Shown: positions 1 to 6,721, numbered from the stretch's first letter. The stretch is DNA of 16,022 nt from Bacteroidota bacterium (GCA_003567115.1 PXAP01000032.1:1-16022), one strand, 5' to 3'. A program made the numbers and translations. The notes: a model not told the origin generated them from the letters alone.

Positions 1-360
1 ATCAGGGAATTTTTTTTTGATTTGCAGCGGCTCATCACCAACATCTTCAACACCCGATAATGTGGAAGCAACCACAAAACCTCTGGACTTCCGTTTGTAA
101 CCACGGCTCAGTACAGCAACCTTAAATTCCTCCTTCAGAAGAGAAACAATATATTCCACATGAGGGGTTTTCCCGGTTCCCCCCACGGTAATATTTCCCA
201 CCGAAATAACAGGTAAATCAAATTCACGGGAGGGAAAAATTCCCTTATCAAAGCACCAATTCCTTATAAATACTGCTGCTCCATAAATCAGCGAAAAAGG
301 AGTGAGTAAAACTTTTATTACAGGATTAAGGGGGTATTGCATATTAAAATATACTACCAT
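1..360 (-). CDS. lpxK: Tetraacyldisaccharide 4'-kinase, N-terminal part (runs off window)
   Basis: This is the first 120 codons of LpxK, the inner-membrane-associated kinase that phosphorylates the 4' position of the tetraacyldisaccharide lipid A precursor with ATP. What is seen: a hydrophobic amphipathic N-terminus (residues about 10-32), the family P-loop VGNITVGGTGKTP at residues 54-66 (Walker lysine K64), and the conserved segment LSRGYKRKSRGF at 84-95. The frame is open to the window edge, so the C-terminal two thirds is missing. The assigned ATG at 360 lies inside a 15-bp palindrome; an in-frame ATG at 342 (MQYPLNPVIK) is an alternative start that fits usual family length. It lies 59 bp after sppA on the same strand, an arrangement known in Bacteroidales, but an intrinsic terminator separates the two. 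Confidence 0.93.
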   Translation of the reverse strand, partial: MVVYFNMQYPLNPVIKVLLTPFSLIYGAAVFIRNWCFDKGIFPSREFDLPVISVGNITVGGTGKTPHVEYIVSLLKEEFKVAVLSRGYKRKSRGFVVASTLSGVEDVGDEPLQIKKKFPD

Positions 361-371
361 TTTAAAAATGG
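357..371 (-). promoter_or_regulatory. Palindrome covering the lpxK start codon
   Basis: CCATTTT-A-AAAATGG is a perfect 7-1-7 inverted repeat whose last bases contain the ATG at 358-360. In mRNA it could fold and bury that start codon; as DNA it could be an operator. It may equally be chance in AT-rich sequence if translation really starts at 342. Confidence 0.35.
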
Positions 372-379
372 AGACATCT

Positions 380-401
380 GAAAAACCGGGCTGCACCCGG
401 T
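380..401 (-). terminator. Intrinsic terminator after sppA
   Basis: Read on the minus strand, ACCGGG-TGCAG-CCCGGT forms a perfect 6-bp GC-rich stem with a 5-base loop, followed directly by five T residues. It starts about 19 bases after the sppA stop codon and ends about 20 bases before the first possible lpxK start. It should end or attenuate sppA transcripts, so lpxK is reached by read-through unless it has a promoter I cannot see. Confidence 0.65.
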
Positions 402-419
402 CAGGCTACATGGGAATTA

Positions 420-2189
420 TTAATATACCCTGATATCAAAAGGGATCCTGGCCTGAATTCCCTGATTTTCCAGTGCACCTTTCAATGTTTCGTAGTAAGG
501 TGATGTTTCGGCAAGGTCTTTTCCAAACAATCTCATCCTGACATCAAAACTGAAAACCCTGAGCAGTTCCTCTAAAGGATCAGGTATCCGTGGAAGTGAA
601 ATTACGCGGTAAACATCAATTTCTGCTTCTTCGGCAGCTATTTCGACAGCCCTTGTCAATCCCCCGAACTCATCGATCAGGCCAATTTCCTTTGCATCAT
701 AAGCACTCCACACACGCCCCTGTCCGATCTCATCCACCCGGCTTACTTCCATATCCCTGCCATCGGCCACTCTCTCTATGAAAGTTTCATATATACTTTC
801 AATTTCCTGCTGAAGGATCTCCCTTTCGGCAGGGGTCATGGGACGGTAAATGCTGCCTATATCTGCAAATTGATTAGTTTTGGCAACATCTACTGTAATA
901 CCCAGTTTGTCATTCAAAAACTCACTGGCATCCAGCAACAAGCCGAAAACACCTATGGAGCCGGTGATGGTCTGGGGACTGGCCACGATTTTGGTGGCAG
1001 GGGCGGCAACATAATAGCCGCCCGAAGCGGCAACATCACCCATTGACACTACAACCGGCTTCTCTTTAGATGCAAGCTCTACCTCTCTCCAGATAACCTC
1101 TGAAGCGAGTGCACTGCCCCCGGGTGAATTAATCCTGAATACAATAGCCTTGACCATAGTATCCCTCCTTGCCTCACGCAGTGCACGCGATATCCTGTCC
1201 GAACCGATAACCTGTCCTCCTCCTTCTCCAGGCATAATATTTCCCTCAGCATAAACCACGGCCAGTTTTTCACGGGGCAGCCGCCTGCCCTCCCTTTCTG
1301 CCGGCACTCTTGTGTACCGGGCAATATTTACCGTCTTCAGGTCCTCGTCCTCATCAATTCCGGCAAGCTCCTTTAATTTCGCAATCACCTCGTCTTTGTA
1401 TACCACCTCATCAACCAGTCCGTGCTCCAGTGCCGACTCATCGCTGCGGACCAGGAGGCCTTCAGCGATCCGGTCAAGATGTTCTGCATCTATCCCGCGG
1501 CTCTCAGCAACCTCCTCAAGCATAACCTGCCAGATTGACCCAAGATAGGTCATAACCTGTTCACGGCTCTCATCACTCATTTCATCCTGCATAAAAGGTT
1601 CGACAGCCGATTTATATTCTCCGTGACGTAAAATCTGCGGTTCCAGTCCCAGTTTATCCAGTGTCCCCTCAAAAAACATTACTTCGGAACGTAACCCTGT
1701 CCACTGCAGTAAACCGGTGGAGGTTATATATACATGATCAGCCACCGAAGCCAGATAATAAGCAGATTGGGTATAGCTGTCAGCGCTGGACACAACCCAT
1801 TTCCCCGAATCTTTAAAATCAGCCAGGGCAGCACGTATTTCCCGGAGGGTAGATATGCCGGCCTGGGGCATCATAATCTCCAGGAAAATACCTTCTATAT
1901 TATCATCATTTTTCGCCTTTTCAATATTCTCCAGAATATCATTCAGCCCCAATCTACGTACAGGGCGCATGGAGAGCAAATCGAAATCATCGAAAGGACT
2001 CCCGGATGCCCTGTCCACTATAGGCTGATCAAGCTTCATGTGGAATACTGTATTGGGCCGTACCTCAACGACTCTGTCTGTCGCAGCGATCATAGCACCT
2101 ATAATGCCTATTGAAATTAAAAAAACAATAACAAAGCCTATAAGTACTCCAAGTACAGAGGCAAGTAAATACTTTAAAAAACTTTTCAT
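420..2189 (-). CDS. sppA: Signal peptide peptidase SppA, 67K type
   Basis: A membrane-anchored serine protease of MEROPS family S49 that degrades cleaved signal peptides in the cytoplasmic membrane. The 589-residue length fits the long, duplicated SppA form. One membrane anchor is seen at about residues 8-35, followed by two tandem S49 domains (about 95-265 and 310-515). The catalytic lysine lies in EYKSAVEPF (K193) and the nucleophile serine in MGDVAASGGYY (S389); both match the Lys/Ser dyad established for Escherichia coli SppA. INSPGGSALASEV at 353-365 is the conserved strand-turn before the active site. It starts at ATG 2187-2189 with no clear Shine-Dalgarno, usual for this phylum. lpxK follows on the same strand. 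Confidence 0.95.
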   Translation of the reverse strand: MKSFLKYLLASVLGVLIGFVIVFLISIGIIGAMIAATDRVVEVRPNTVFHMKLDQPIVDRASGSPFDDFDLLSMRPVRRLGLNDILENIEKAKNDDNIEGIFLEIMMPQAGISTLREIRAALADFKDSGKWVVSSADSYTQSAYYLASVADHVYITSTGLLQWTGLRSEVMFFEGTLDKLGLEPQILRHGEYKSAVEPFMQDEMSDESREQVMTYLGSIWQVMLEEVAESRGIDAEHLDRIAEGLLVRSDESALEHGLVDEVVYKDEVIAKLKELAGIDEDEDLKTVNIARYTRVPAEREGRRLPREKLAVVYAEGNIMPGEGGGQVIGSDRISRALREARRDTMVKAIVFRINSPGGSALASEVIWREVELASKEKPVVVSMGDVAASGGYYVAAPATKIVASPQTITGSIGVFGLLLDASEFLNDKLGITVDVAKTNQFADIGSIYRPMTPAEREILQQEIESIYETFIERVADGRDMEVSRVDEIGQGRVWSAYDAKEIGLIDEFGGLTRAVEIAAEEAEIDVYRVISLPRIPDPLEELLRVFSFDVRMRLFGKDLAETSPYYETLKGALENQGIQARIPFDIRVY

Positions 2190-2542
2190 GTTTTCATATT
2201 TTAATAATTAAATTGATATGTAACAGTCATGTGCATATTGATTAACAGTCAAACTCACCTGCAATGAAATGCTGTTACAGCAATATTAGCGGAGGTGACT
2301 TTCTTACTCATATCACGGCTGTTCAGTAAAAAATTCAGTAAAATCTACTATTCTTATTTTGAAATCGTCGCCGTTTTAACTTCTTGGTAATATAATAATA
2401 TACAGTGGTCTGTTGAAATATTCCCGAATATTTAGCGGATACTTGTGTAAAAATATAATAAAAATACTATAAAGGGAAAACAAAAATGATCCTCTGGTAT
2501 TTATTGGCATATTGGCGGTGAGAATCTATCTTTGTCCTGAAA
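2190..2542. other. Divergent intergenic region between sppA and folK
   Basis: AT-rich DNA between two divergent genes. It holds an 8-bp perfect inverted repeat (TGTAACAG at 2219-2226 and CTGTTACA at 2272-2279, just upstream of sppA) and the folK promoter described separately. An 11-codon ATG-to-TGA frame at 2486-2521 exists but overlaps that promoter and is not supported as a gene. No clear TAnnTTTG box facing sppA was found. Confidence 0.5.
2504..2534 (+). promoter_or_regulatory. Bacteroidota-type promoter for folK
   Basis: TTG at 2504-2506, a 20-base spacer, and a perfect TATCTTTG at 2527-2534 match the TTTG / TAnnTTTG promoter described for the primary sigma factor of Bacteroidota. Transcription would begin near 2540, leaving a leader of about 190 bases before the folK ATG, nearly all of it made of the structured repeat at 2543-2711. 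Confidence 0.7.
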
Positions 2543-2711
2543 GTAAAAAATTTGCTGAAATCGGACTATCCGCCACCAGAGAAGGTGGCTTTAACCCCGG
2601 TTTTTGCCTGGCAACTCGAATTTTTTAAATCATACAGACCTTTCGGGATAAACCCCGCAAGGACAAGACCACGCCCTAGAGAACGTGGATTTTAACTTTA
2701 CATTAAAAATC
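2543..2711 (+). repeat. Structured interspersed repeat, copy 1 (full length)
   Basis: This copy carries all four hairpins seen in the family: an outer stem of GCTGAAATCGG against CCGGTTTTTGC with inner hairpin GCCACC-AGAGAA-GGTGGC (2550-2607); CCTT-T-CGGG..CCCG-C-AAGG (2639-2662); CCACG..CGTGG (2669-2688); and TTTTAA-CTTTACA-TTAAAA (2690-2708). It ends 20 bases before the folK start codon. The strand given is only the shared orientation of all four copies; which strand is functional is unknown. The family was not recognised. Confidence 0.75.
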
Positions 2712-2730
2712 AGGTTTAATTCATTATCAA

Positions 2731-3222
2731 ATGGCCAGAGCATACCTCCTTCTGGGCGGGAATAAAGGAAACCGGCTGATGTACCTAAAAGCGGCCAAAG
2801 ATTATATCATCCGGCTCATAGGAAATATTGAAAAATCATCTTCGGTCTATGAGACCCAGCCATGGGGATTTGTTCACGACACACCTTTCCTTAACCAGCT
2901 GATTATTGCCGGCACCTTGCTTGAACCGCTAGAGGTAATGCAGACAATCCTGAATATAGAAAATAATCTTGGCAGAGTACGAAAAAAAGATCATTACTCT
3001 GCCAGGACCATCGATATTGACATTCTTTTTTATGATAACAGGATAATCAATGAAAAAGACCTTGTCATACCCCATCCTCAACTACACAAGAGACGTTTTG
3101 CCCTGGAGCCCCTGGCTGAGGTCGAGCCCGGGTTAGTACATCCGGTTTTGAAGAAAACCGTAACCACACTTCTTTCCGAATGCGATGACCCGATGAATGT
3201 AAATAATTATACACAGGCATAA
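2731..3222 (+). CDS. folK: 6-hydroxymethyl-7,8-dihydropterin pyrophosphokinase (HPPK)
   Basis: Transfers pyrophosphate from ATP to 6-hydroxymethyl-7,8-dihydropterin, the step before dihydropteroate synthase in folate synthesis; a soluble cytoplasmic enzyme. The 163-residue protein is the normal single-domain length. Active-site positions match the numbering of E. coli HPPK: N55 in FLNQ, R82 and R84 in GRVR, R92, and the two magnesium-binding aspartates D95 and D97 in RTIDIDILFYD, then H115 in PHPQLHKRR and R121. Pterin-stacking segments ETQPWG (41-46) and the P-loop-like LLLGGNKGN (6-14) are present. It is a lone plus-strand gene, not fused to folB or folP. The stop codon lies inside a small hairpin (CAGGC/GCCTG, 3214-3231). 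Promoter and long leader are described separately. Confidence 0.96.
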   Translation: MARAYLLLGGNKGNRLMYLKAAKDYIIRLIGNIEKSSSVYETQPWGFVHDTPFLNQLIIAGTLLEPLEVMQTILNIENNLGRVRKKDHYSARTIDIDILFYDNRIINEKDLVIPHPQLHKRRFALEPLAEVEPGLVHPVLKKTVTTLLSECDDPMNVNNYTQA

Positions 3223-3234
3223 TTTAGCCTGAAC

Positions 3235-3345
3235 AATTCATAAATTTAGAGATTTCCTTGAGCTTTCGAACTTTAGGTACTAAAAATTTTCGCCGCAAAG
3301 ATACCAGGGCGCTAACTTTCATCAAGATACAAATATTTATGAATT
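3235..3345. repeat. 111-bp segment bounded by 11-bp inverted repeats
   Basis: AATTCATAAAT (3235-3245) and ATTTATGAATT (3335-3345) are perfect inverted repeats enclosing the gap between the convergent folK and radC genes. No flanking target duplication is visible and no protein is encoded. It could be a miniature mobile element, a bidirectional 3' structure, or chance pairing of AT-rich DNA. It contains the orphan promoter at 3296-3325. Confidence 0.4.
3296..3325 (-). promoter_or_regulatory. Orphan Bacteroidota-type promoter
   Basis: On the minus strand TTG (3323-3325), a 19-base spacer and perfect TATCTTTG (3296-3303) form a near-consensus promoter. It fires away from radC and towards the 3' end of folK, where no minus-strand gene exists. 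It could give a small RNA or a folK antisense transcript, or be a relic. Confidence 0.5.
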
Positions 3346-3408
3346 AATAAGGTTAGGAAAGTTACATTTCATAAAAAGCATTACCTTCGCTCCCGGCAAT
3401 GGATGCTA

Positions 3409-4134
3409 CTATAGCAGTCCCTCATCAGCAAAGCTGAAATAATCGGTGTCTGCCAGAATAATGTGGTCAAGCACCTTGATATCCATAATCCCGGCTGCCT
3501 CATTCATCTTTTTTGTGATATCCATATCGGCCCGGCTTGGTTTCAGGTTACCGGAGGGATGATTATGACATAAAACCATTGACGATGCCGAATGTAAAAT
3601 GGCACTTTTAAGTATCATCCGGATATCGGTAACCGTTCCCGATATTCCTCCCTGGCTGGTACGCAGGGCCCTGATAAGCTTGTTGGAACGGTTCAGCAAC
3701 AAAATCCAGAACTCCTCATGCCCGATATCCCCGACCATGGGCTGCATAATTGTGAAGGCATCTCGGCTGCTCTGAACAGCGGGCTTTTCGGATACATCCT
3801 CCCCTCTGCGACGCCTTCCAAGCTCAAGGGCAGCAATAATGCCGACCGCCTTGGCCTGCCCGATACCGCGAAACTGCATGAGCTCCCTTACCGTTTGCTT
3901 TCCCAGCAGGTTCAGGCTGTTGTCAAAGGAGCCAAGAAGGCGCCTGGACAGTTCAACTGCAGTTTCATCCCTGTTACCCGACCCTATTAAAACAGCTATT
4001 AGTTCGGCATCGCTTAGTGAAGAGCAGCCCCCGGCAAGCAATTTTTCCCTGGGCCTGTCATTCTCAGCCCACTGCTTGATACTTAACTTTTTGATTTCAT
4101 CTGTATAGATCATAATTACCTGATAATTCATCAA
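3409..4134 (-). CDS. radC: RadC family JAB/MPN-domain protein
   Basis: The 241-residue protein has the two-part RadC layout: an N-terminal helix-hairpin-helix (about residues 85-108, MQFRGIGQAKAVGIIAALE) and a C-terminal JAMM metal site, HNHPSG at 190-195 plus PSRAD at 199-203, with E140 or E141 as the upstream acid. The JAMM residues are those of a zinc metallopeptidase fold, but the cellular role of RadC is unsettled: the old DNA-repair assignment in E. coli was traced to recG. The start at 4134 is one choice; the in-frame ATG at 4113 (MIYTDEIKKL) is closer to the usual family start. It is transcribed toward folK and lies 455 bp after rpsT on the same strand. Confidence 0.94.
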   Translation of the reverse strand: MMNYQVIMIYTDEIKKLSIKQWAENDRPREKLLAGGCSSLSDAELIAVLIGSGNRDETAVELSRRLLGSFDNSLNLLGKQTVRELMQFRGIGQAKAVGIIAALELGRRRRGEDVSEKPAVQSSRDAFTIMQPMVGDIGHEEFWILLLNRSNKLIRALRTSQGGISGTVTDIRMILKSAILHSASSMVLCHNHPSGNLKPSRADMDITKKMNEAAGIMDIKVLDHIILADTDYFSFADEGLL

Positions 4135-4589
4135 TATTTCAGGGTCAGGGGCCGGTTATATGGGATTTCACTTTCATAAAAAAAAATTATGCTCCCGGAA
4201 TAATCACAAACAGATCGAATTTACCCTTTTACCCGGTTAGTTTTATATTTAAGTTAAGAAAAAATCAAAACAAAACATACAGAAAAAGAAGAATACTGAT
4301 TAAAAATATCGTAAATCTGTATGAAAGTCCCCGGGTTATCTTACACCACAGTCCCGGAAAGAGCAGGTTGACTCTCCGGTTATACGGCTAATATCATGAT
4401 AATGATTGAACGCAGGTAAAATGTTCTGATAAAAAATATGAAACCCGGAAGTCAATAATGCCTGTAATTTTAAAACGGGAAGGATTTTTATCCTAATAAA
4501 ACAGGTAAAACCGGCTTTACCCCGGCAGGACCGGAATAAGCATTGGAAGTAAAAAATTTCTTATGGAGAATTATTTGAAGATAATGCGT
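4135..4589. other. Intergenic region between rpsT and radC
   Basis: No gene is seen in these 455 bases. A hairpin CCGG-aa-AGAG..CTCT-CCGG occurs at about 4354-4379 and a 5-bp AGGAT/ATCCT hairpin at 4481-4494. A possible rpsT terminator is listed separately. No consensus TAnnTTTG promoter for radC was found. Confidence 0.4.
4495..4521 (-). terminator. Possible weak terminator after rpsT
   Basis: On the minus strand GGTAAA-GCCGGT-TTTACC forms a 6-bp stem with a 6-base loop, followed by the T-rich run TGTTTTATT. It lies about 70 bases beyond the rpsT stop. The stem is AT-rich and the T run is broken, so efficiency is doubtful. Confidence 0.35.
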
Positions 4590-4847
4590 TTATCCATTAA
4601 GACTGTTGACGTGCTTCTGCAGCCTGGATTTAAGGTTTGCAGACTTGTTTTTGTGTATCAAATTTCTTTTGGCCAGTTTATCAAGCATGGATAAAACGTC
4701 CGGCAATAATGCGGCAGCTTCTTCTTTATCATTTGCTGTACGCAATTTACGTACCGCACTGCGGGTACTCTTTGCATAATACCTGTTTTCCACTTTTCTT
4801 TTTTCGCTCTGCCTGGCTCTTTTAGCTGCTGACGGATGATTTGCCAT
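4590..4847 (-). CDS. rpsT: 30S ribosomal protein S20
   Basis: A basic 85-residue primary-binding protein of the small ribosomal subunit that contacts 16S rRNA helices 9 and 44. The N-terminus MANHPSAAKRARQSEKRK and the lysine-rich C-terminal half (IHKNKSANLKSRLQKHVNSL) are typical of the family, and length is normal. The ATG lies 26 bases after the encoded CCA of tRNA-Glu, with no promoter-like site between, so both are likely made from the promoter at 4969-4998 and released by tRNA 3' processing. There is no strong Shine-Dalgarno before the start. Confidence 0.96.
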   Translation of the reverse strand: MANHPSAAKRARQSEKRKVENRYYAKSTRSAVRKLRTANDKEEAAALLPDVLSMLDKLAKRNLIHKNKSANLKSRLQKHVNSLNG

Positions 4848-4873
4848 TCTGTATAATTATAAATAACTATTTT

Positions 4874-4948
4874 TGGCAGTCCGTAGGGGAATCGAACCCC
4901 TGTTACCAGGATGAAAACCTGGCGTCCTAACCCCTAGACGAACGGACC
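4874..4948 (-). tRNA. tRNA-Glu (anticodon TTC)
   Basis: A full cloverleaf is readable: acceptor GGTCCGT / ACGGACT (first pair G-U), D arm GTCT / GGAC, anticodon stem CCAGG / CCTGG with loop TTTTCAT giving anticodon TTC, and T arm AGGGG-TTCGATT-CCCCT. The discriminator is G at 4877 and CCA is encoded at 4874-4876. The body is 72 bases without CCA. Confidence 0.96.
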
Positions 4949-4968
4949 GTTTTTCTTAATTCGGAATG

Positions 4969-4998
4969 CAAAGATAAATTTTTTTTAATTCCTGCAAA
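4969..4998 (-). promoter_or_regulatory. Promoter of tRNA-Glu-rpsT
   Basis: TTTG at 4995-4998, an 18-base spacer and TATCTTTG at 4969-4976 (followed by C) match the Bacteroidota consensus almost exactly. The spacer is very AT-rich. The predicted start lies about 15 bases before the tRNA 5' end. Confidence 0.75.
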
Positions 4999-5111
4999 AA
5001 TTTTTCCAAATTGATTCACTATTTATATGATTAAATCATGCCAGCAGCCTATATGTGAACCGTCATCAGGGTACCAGTGTGTATTAAGCAGTTTATTACA
5101 ATTACTTTACT

Positions 5112-5825
5112 TCATCTTCTGACTGGAATACGGTAATATATATAAAAGTCAAAACCTAGGGTACTGTTTGTTGTCCCAACCCCAAATCCCGGAATATAGC
5201 GTTCCTCCATATGCCTGTCCTTTTTATCAAATAAAAGAACTTTCCCCCGTAAATTCCACCCCAGAAAGATATTGTTGAATATCTCGGTTTTAAGCACCAA
5301 AACCACCTCAGCCCACTGCCTGAAGAAAGACTCTTCTGACAGATATCCGGAATACTCACCCCAGTAATCCTGTTCCACATAAACAAAAGGAGCGCTTCTG
5401 TCATAGGCGGAAAAACCAAGCCTGGCACCAATGGCAATCACATCATTTGAATAATTGTAGAGACTTCTGTCGGTTCCGAGGCGAAAAAACAAACCAGATT
5501 CCTGAAGATGATAGGTCGGTTCGTCCAGATCACGTAAGGCATATCCGGCTTCAGCAACTGCAAATAATTCCTGGCCGATATTGTAATCAAAAACGGTTTC
5601 CACACTAAATCTGGATGGCTCAATAATTTGAATAAGCGGGCGGGAAATATTTATGCCGATCCTGAAGCCCGGTTCTGTTATTGGGACCGTCTGCTCCCTT
5701 AGAGGTTCATCCGGTGGATCTGAATGCAAGGTATCTGAACCAAATGAAGTATCCGGCTGGGCTGCAGCGGTTATAAGGTTAAGAAGCAAGGCTGCCTTAA
5801 TTATATATCCTGATATTCGTCTCAT
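5112..5825 (-). CDS. DUF6048-type envelope protein (probable outer-membrane barrel)
   Basis: Function unknown. The 237-residue protein begins with a Sec signal peptide (residues about 1-22, MRRISGYIIKAALLLNLITA, cut after AAA) and a short low-complexity acidic linker. The rest is alternating hydrophobic and polar strands (RIGINISRPLIQIIEP, ELFAVAEAGYAL, SGLFFRLGTD, GARLGFSAY, TLGFDFYIYYRIPVRR) with a C-terminal aromatic strand, as expected for a small outer-membrane beta barrel. Both the content and the position after a DUF6452 lipoprotein match the DUF6048 family as I remember it; this could not be searched. I chose ATG 5825 rather than the TTG at 5852; either way it overlaps the upstream gene (29 bases with ATG), showing a translationally coupled pair. 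Confidence 0.75.
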   Translation of the reverse strand: MRRISGYIIKAALLLNLITAAAQPDTSFGSDTLHSDPPDEPLREQTVPITEPGFRIGINISRPLIQIIEPSRFSVETVFDYNIGQELFAVAEAGYALRDLDEPTYHLQESGLFFRLGTDRSLYNYSNDVIAIGARLGFSAYDRSAPFVYVEQDYWGEYSGYLSEESFFRQWAEVVLVLKTEIFNNIFLGWNLRGKVLLFDKKDRHMEERYIPGFGVGTTNSTLGFDFYIYYRIPVRR

Positions 5826-6276
5826 CAAAAGTTGTAATCTCCCTGGTAACAATAACTACCGAATCTATCCTGTTTCCGGTATGCCATGTTTCCAGCAATT
5901 CAAAATTCAATATAAATCCGCACTCCCGGGAAAGAAACCATGGCACCACCTCATAAGAGAACCAGACAGTATCGGTTACTTCATCAAAAACAAAAATAAA
6001 TCCCGACTCCTCTGCTGATCCGTTCATGGGCAGATTAATATTCCGGATATTGCTTCTCGCGTCATAAAGCAGGCTGTCCTCCCTTCCAATCCCGCTTAAA
6101 GAAAAATTATCAACAGGTGCCTCAACAACACTTCCTTCTACCAGAGAATGAAAAACTGCTCCAGCAAGTGATTGCGGCTTATAATGGCATTCCTCCCTGC
6201 AAGAAATAAACACACCGGAAAGAATAAGGGCCAGGAAGGCAGAAATAACTCTGTTTTTAATAAAGGTATTTAACAT
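5797..6276 (-). CDS. DUF6452-type lipoprotein
   Basis: Function unknown. A 159-residue protein with a lipoprotein signal peptide: basic start (IKNR), hydrophobic core (ISAFLALILSGVF) and lipobox FISC with the lipidated cysteine at C26. The mature start CREEC carries acidic residues just after the cysteine, resembling the surface-export signal known for Bacteroidota lipoproteins. The remainder is beta-rich with LPMNGSAEESGFIFVFD and WFSYEVVPWFLSRECGFILNF; two cysteines (C30 and C117) could pair. It overlaps the following DUF6048-type gene by 29 bases and both are conserved neighbours in this phylum, suggesting a shared envelope role. The region upstream holds repeat copy 2 and a promoter-like module. 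Confidence 0.75.
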   Translation of the reverse strand: MLNTFIKNRVISAFLALILSGVFISCREECHYKPQSLAGAVFHSLVEGSVVEAPVDNFSLSGIGREDSLLYDARSNIRNINLPMNGSAEESGFIFVFDEVTDTVWFSYEVVPWFLSRECGFILNFELLETWHTGNRIDSVVIVTREITTFDETNIRIYN

Positions 6277-6340
6277 ATTAATTTTAACTCATTTTGCAGA
6301 TTTTCTCGGCACTTATGGGGGTTCGATAGATTGAAAAGCT

Positions 6341-6431
6341 GAATATAATTTGTCGCACATACCTTTTGGACAAAGCCCCGCCAGGACATGACCACGACCT
6401 GAGGACGCGGTTTTAAAATTACATTTAAAAT
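6341..6431 (+). repeat. Structured interspersed repeat, copy 2 (right half, divergent)
   Basis: Only the right half is recognisable: CCTTTTGGACAAAGCCCCG (6363-6380), GACATGACCACGACCTGAGG (6385-6404) and the terminal hairpin TTTTAA..TTAAAA (6411-6430). Stems are damaged here (an A-C mismatch in CCACG/CGCGG), so it looks older or decayed. The left outer hairpin is not seen. Confidence 0.6.
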
Positions 6432-6437
6432 ACGGGT

Positions 6438-6477
6438 GCAAATATATGTGAATTTCACTTCCGATTAAAATTTACAA
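6438..6477 (-). promoter_or_regulatory. Promoter/operator-like module A
   Basis: On the minus strand a perfect TATATTTG (6439-6446) is preceded by the palindrome GTGAA-A-TTCAC (6448-6458). The 38 bases at 6440-6477 match 9729-9766 at about 32 of 38 positions. It faces the DUF6452-type gene, with a predicted leader of about 155 bases that crosses repeat copy 2. No good TTG box at the right spacing was found. Confidence 0.5.
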
Positions 6478-6550
6478 TAGGCAGCATTGCCAGCCGGTAA
6501 AATCACCGAAGTTCGCAAAAACGATTTATAAAGCATGAGATTCCACCGGT

Positions 6551-6713
6551 AGTAAAAAATCGCTAAAATCGGATTCTCCACCAAAGGATGGTGGTTTTAA
6601 CCCCGATTTTTGCTTCGCACCACGAATTTTTTAAATCATACAGGCCTTTCGGGCTAAGCCCCGCAAGGACATGACCACGCCCTGGGACGTGGATTTGAAC
6701 GTTACATTCAAAA
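6551..6713 (+). repeat. Structured interspersed repeat, copy 3 (full length)
   Basis: All four hairpins are present: GCTAAAATCGG against CCGATTTTTGC with inner CCACCA-AAGGA-TGGTGG (6562-6613); CCTTTCGGG..CCCCGCAAGG; CCACGCCC-TG-GGACGTGG with an A insertion (6675-6692); and TTTGAA-CGTTACA-TTCAAA (6694-6712). The last stem has a G-C pair where the other copies have T-A. It lies just past the mpl terminator. Confidence 0.75.
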
Positions 6714-6721
6714 CAAAAAAT

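Noticed and set aside
2486..2521. 11-codon frame MILWYLLAYWR with AAAGGG before it, resembling a leader peptide
   Set aside because: It overlaps the folK promoter elements and would end before the predicted transcription start, and folK has no known link to tryptophan attenuation.
3718..4108. Plus-strand open frames opposite radC
   Set aside because: They are antisense shadows of a well-conserved gene, with no family resemblance.
5826..5852. TTG start for the DUF6048-type protein
   Set aside because: The ATG at 5825 gives a normal signal peptide start (MRR) and a smaller overlap with the upstream gene.
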